Below, in pieces: positions 5,492-7,730 of a stretch of DNA of 7,730 nucleotides; the stretch's first letter is position 1, and each line of letters begins with the position of its first letter. The stretch spans positions 1 through 7,730 of the forward strand of contig JAPUIL010000585.1 of assembly GCA_027297085.1 (NCBI GenBank), written 5' to 3'. Below the pieces are notes generated by a model. That model made no database searches. It worked only from the letters and a program-made list of their open reading frames with translations, and had not been told where the DNA came from. The position numbers and the translations under genes were made by a program. Source of the DNA: Verrucomicrobiota bacterium (lineage in GTDB: Bacteria; Verrucomicrobiota; Verrucomicrobiia; Opitutales; UBA2995).

Positions 5492-7222
5492 GTGGATAAA
5501 TTTTTTGCATTTCGCCGATATCTGGGTTCCTGCAAAACCGTCTTTATATGGGGTATTATTGCCGGTTTTATTACCGCCATTGCGAGTGGTGCCGGCGTGC
5601 CTTTTTTTATTAAGATTGTTTTTGCAAAAGTATTTGAGTCCGAGAGCGGCACCTATTCGGCATTAGAAATATTTTTGATTGCCGCACAACTTCCAGGAGT
5701 GTTTCTCCTCCGTGGGTTTACGGGCTACTTCAACCAGCTATGGATGAATAATTGCGGGCTAACCATTCTACAAAGAATCCGGTCGGACTTGTTTTCCAAA
5801 ATCCAACACCTGCCGCTCGCTTACCACGATAAAAACAAGAGCGGCGACCTGCTCTCGAGGATATTATCCGACACTACTTTGCTCCAAAATACGTTGCAGG
5901 AATCGGCCAATGATTTGTTCAGGCAACCGCTTCAGGTTGTGGTTGCATTCGGCATGTTGGTCTACCTCTCGATCCAAGAGAAAGAAGCGATCTTTATTGT
6001 GTTTATCCTTCTGGCTGCTCCCTTGGCCATGGTGCCGGTTTTTTTAGTGGGCCGCCGTTTGAAAAAACACGGACGGGACATGCAAGAATCTCAGGGTGCA
6101 ATGACGGAAATTCTGAGCGAAAACCTCGAGAGCACCACCGAAATCCGTACCTTCAATCTGCAGAAACAACAAATCTCGATTTTTGATAACTTCCTGCAGA
6201 AATTGTTTAGAAAACAAATGAAGGTCGTGAAATACGAACGTTTGGCCCAACCACTCGTTGAGTTTCTCGCATCGGCCCTGATCGCGGCAACTTTCATTTT
6301 TTGTTATCAACAGGCCGTCCCTTTATCAACCTTCCTGGCAATTGGTGGCGTCATGTTTATGACTTACGATCCCCTGAAACGCGTCTTCCGTCTCTACGGA
6401 AACATCCAGAAATGCCAGGGCGCCATTGACCGGATCAACGAGATCCTGCATGAGCCGGATTCCATCTTAGACCCAGAGATGCCCCTTCGATTCGGAATTT
6501 TCGACGGGAGGATCACCTTCAGTGATGTATCGTTTGGCTATGCAAACGTACCTGTATTAAAGAACATAAGTACAGAAATCGAACCTGGCTCCGTGGTCGC
6601 ATTGGTAGGCCCCAGTGGCGCCGGTAAGTCCACCTTCGCCAAACTGATTCCCCGTTTATACGAGATTTCTTCGGGTAGTATTCAAATTGACGGTACAGAC
6701 ATTCGCCATTTCACCAAGCAGAACCTGCGCGATCAAATAGCCGTCGTCTCCCAACATCCAGTGTTGTTCAACGATTCATTATTTAATAACATACTCATCG
6801 GCCGGCCAGATGCCACCCAAGAGGAAGTTTACCAAGCAGCCCGCGACGCACATGCTCATAAGTTTATTGAAGGCTTCGAAAAGGGTTATGACACCACGGC
6901 CGGTGAGCGAGGAGGTCAATTGTCGGGCGGTCAGCGCCAACGAATAGCAATCGCCCGGGCCTTTCTGAGAAATTCTCCCATTCTTATACTCGACGAAGCA
7001 ACTTCCGCATTGGATTCACACAGCGAGGAAGAAATCCAGAAAGCCCTAGCCTCTCTTGTAAAAGGCAAAACCGTTATCATAATTGCGCACCGCTTCAGCA
7101 CCATCCGTCTAGCGGATTCTATTCTAGTTTTTGAGAATGGTCACCTGCTCGCATCCGGTAACCACGATCAGCTCTACCAAGCCGATCCTTTGTATACCAC
7201 CTTATATAACAAACAGCTGTAA
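5492..7222 (+). CDS. MsbA-like ABC exporter (fused membrane and ATPase domains)
   Basis: This is a half-size type IV ABC exporter that should work as an inner-membrane homodimer, pumping or flipping a hydrophobic substrate with ATP. The 576-residue length matches MsbA and its relatives. Hydrophobic segments lie at about 17-39, 55-75, 145-160, 166-187, 255-273 and 277-292. The ATPase domain starts near 340 with Walker A GPSGAGKS (373-380) and Q-loop Gln421 in VVSQHPVLFND. It continues with the signature LSGGQRQRIAIARA (477-490), Walker B ILILDE (497-502), the SALD D-loop (505-508) and switch His533 in IAHRFSTI. All catalytic residues are intact. The start is GTG at 5492; an in-frame stop nine bases upstream excludes a longer form. 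Lipid A flipping is the leading guess from overall architecture. Multidrug or peptide export cannot be excluded, and no msbA symbol is given for that reason. A small membrane protein follows closely downstream. Confidence 0.93.
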   Translation: MDKFFAFRRYLGSCKTVFIWGIIAGFITAIASGAGVPFFIKIVFAKVFESESGTYSALEIFLIAAQLPGVFLLRGFTGYFNQLWMNNCGLTILQRIRSDLFSKIQHLPLAYHDKNKSGDLLSRILSDTTLLQNTLQESANDLFRQPLQVVVAFGMLVYLSIQEKEAIFIVFILLAAPLAMVPVFLVGRRLKKHGRDMQESQGAMTEILSENLESTTEIRTFNLQKQQISIFDNFLQKLFRKQMKVVKYERLAQPLVEFLASALIAATFIFCYQQAVPLSTFLAIGGVMFMTYDPLKRVFRLYGNIQKCQGAIDRINEILHEPDSILDPEMPLRFGIFDGRITFSDVSFGYANVPVLKNISTEIEPGSVVALVGPSGAGKSTFAKLIPRLYEISSGSIQIDGTDIRHFTKQNLRDQIAVVSQHPVLFNDSLFNNILIGRPDATQEEVYQAARDAHAHKFIEGFEKGYDTTAGERGGQLSGGQRQRIAIARAFLRNSPILILDEATSALDSHSEEEIQKALASLVKGKTVIIIAHRFSTIRLADSILVFENGHLLASGNHDQLYQADPLYTTLYNKQL

Positions 7223-7246
7223 TACTTGCTTTTTCGCCCGCTGGAA

Positions 7247-7630
7247 ATGAATTTTTTATACCTGAGATTTCTTATTAAAGTCTTCAAAGGTAACAGCTTG
7301 ATGTTCTCTCTCATCATTGCGCTTGGGTTTATTGGTTTTTCGGTTTCCGGGAAAATAAGGTCACTATTCCGGGATGCTGGTATGGCCTGGCCCATTGCTT
7401 GGATCAGTTCGGTACTTTTTGTGGGATACCTCGCTAAAAAAGAGAACCGCATTCAGCTTCGCCCGAAGTTTAAACTGTATCTCTCCCTCAGTATTATCGC
7501 CTTCGGAATTGTTTCCAGCTTTATGCTCGGCGCCTATGAAAACGCATTGATCAAACACATTCCTCGCTACGATCTGGATACTTCTCCGCAATATACTAAC
7601 GAACGGCGCGAAGGACCACGTGGAAAATGA
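7247..7630 (+). CDS. Small membrane protein of unknown function, three predicted helices
   Basis: I do not recognise this family. The 127 residues from the ATG at 7247 contain three hydrophobic stretches: about 18-34 (LMFSLIIALGFIGFSVS), 47-63 (WPIAWISSVLFVGYLAK region) and 78-97 (LYLSLSIIAFGIVSSFMLGA). The loops between them are basic (GKIRSLFRD, KKENRIQLRPKFK). The C-terminal tail of about 30 residues is polar and ends in ERREGPRGK. The protein should sit in the inner membrane. The ATG is preferred over an in-frame TTG at 7226; GGAA lies directly before the ATG, too close to be a good ribosome site. It begins 24 bp after the exporter stop on the same strand, so the two are probably co-transcribed, and a supporting envelope role is possible but not shown. 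The hydrophobicity pattern and length support a real gene. Confidence 0.65.
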   Translation: MNFLYLRFLIKVFKGNSLMFSLIIALGFIGFSVSGKIRSLFRDAGMAWPIAWISSVLFVGYLAKKENRIQLRPKFKLYLSLSIIAFGIVSSFMLGAYENALIKHIPRYDLDTSPQYTNERREGPRGK

Positions 7631-7640
7631 AGATAAATTG

Positions 7641-7663
7641 GTGCTGTGGCGAATGCCACTCAC
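7641..7663. other. Hairpin downstream of the small membrane protein gene
   Basis: GTGGC (7646-7650) pairs with GCCAC (7655-7659) around a GAAT loop, and the stem continues as GTG (7641-7643) with CAC (7661-7663) across a small internal loop. Five T's follow at 7672-7676, but 8 bases beyond the stem, so it is at best a weak terminator or attenuator before a possible next gene. Confidence 0.3.
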
Positions 7664-7678
7664 TTAAGCTGTTTTTCG

Positions 7679-7730
7679 ATGAATATTGAAGGTATTGGCA
7701 ACTACAGGGTCATTCCTTGCGATCGTGCAT
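7679..7730 (+). CDS. Possible 5' end of another gene, cut by the window edge
   Basis: An ATG at 7679 opens a frame that stays open to the end of the window, with 17 complete codons reading MNIEGIGNYRVIPCDRA. The frame is open back to 7637, with a GTG at 7646 as an alternative start. The fragment is too short to assign to a family and no Shine-Dalgarno precedes it, but its position and strand fit a continuation of the exporter cluster. Chance openness over 17 codons is quite likely, so confidence is low. Confidence 0.3.
   Translation, partial: MNIEGIGNYRVIPCDRA

Noticed and set aside
5467..5499. Ten-codon frame from the ATG at 5467 overlapping the exporter start
   Set aside because: It is very short with no Shine-Dalgarno or regulatory peptide feature; likely chance.
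7627..7689. Twenty-codon frame starting at an ATGA overlap with the membrane protein stop
   Set aside because: The overlap looks like translational coupling and the peptide has a CCGEC stretch, but it is very short and lacks support; a chance frame is the simpler reading.
1..7730. Search for CRISPR arrays, tRNA/rRNA genes, toxin-antitoxin pairs, phage or defence genes
   Set aside because: Nothing with the needed repeats, folds or motifs was seen on either strand.

Overview
The window looks like ordinary chromosomal housekeeping DNA from a Gram-negative bacterium. The gene set is bacterial: MEP isoprenoid enzymes, a PTS Enzyme I and an MsbA-like exporter. The near absence of Shine-Dalgarno motifs before these genes, and the hairpin-rich intergenic repeats, would fit Verrucomicrobiota (perhaps the Opitutae side). 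That placement is an inference from style, not from a marker gene. No rRNA, tRNA, CRISPR array, insertion sequence or phage gene was seen.

Layout. Positions 1-334 hold no credible gene but a dense run of short inverted repeats. These include a perfect 8-bp hairpin of the kind seen in REP elements and a long imperfect hairpin just before the next reading frame. At 335 to about 592 (+) there is the N-terminal half of a MEKHLA-domain protein, a PAS-like family. It loses its similarity just where the convergent ptsI gene ends, so it is read as a truncated pseudogene. ptsI (578-2362, -) encodes PTS Enzyme I. A 96-bp gap with a possible promoter separates it from ispE (-), which lies upstream on the same strand. 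ispE is divergent from pyrF, which is followed 7 bp later by ispD and 17 bp after that by ispF. A 133-bp gap with three 10-bp-phased repeats inside a 7-bp inverted repeat precedes an MsbA-type ABC exporter (5492-7222, +). A small three-helix membrane protein of unknown function follows (7247-7630), then possibly the first codons of another gene at the right edge.

How the genes fit together. IspD, IspE and IspF catalyse three consecutive steps of the MEP pathway: MEP to CDP-ME, to CDP-ME 2-phosphate, to MEcPP. All three lie within about 2.9 kb, though ispE is on the opposite strand. PyrF makes UMP, the precursor of the CTP that IspD consumes, so the pyrF-ispD-ispF run links nucleotide supply to isoprenoid synthesis. 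The exporter, if it is a lipid flippase, belongs to envelope building, as do isoprenoids through undecaprenyl carriers. Enzyme I has no HPr gene beside it here. I found no clearly novel system. The points most worth checking are the MEKHLA/ptsI junction, the hairpin block at the left edge and the phased repeats before the exporter.
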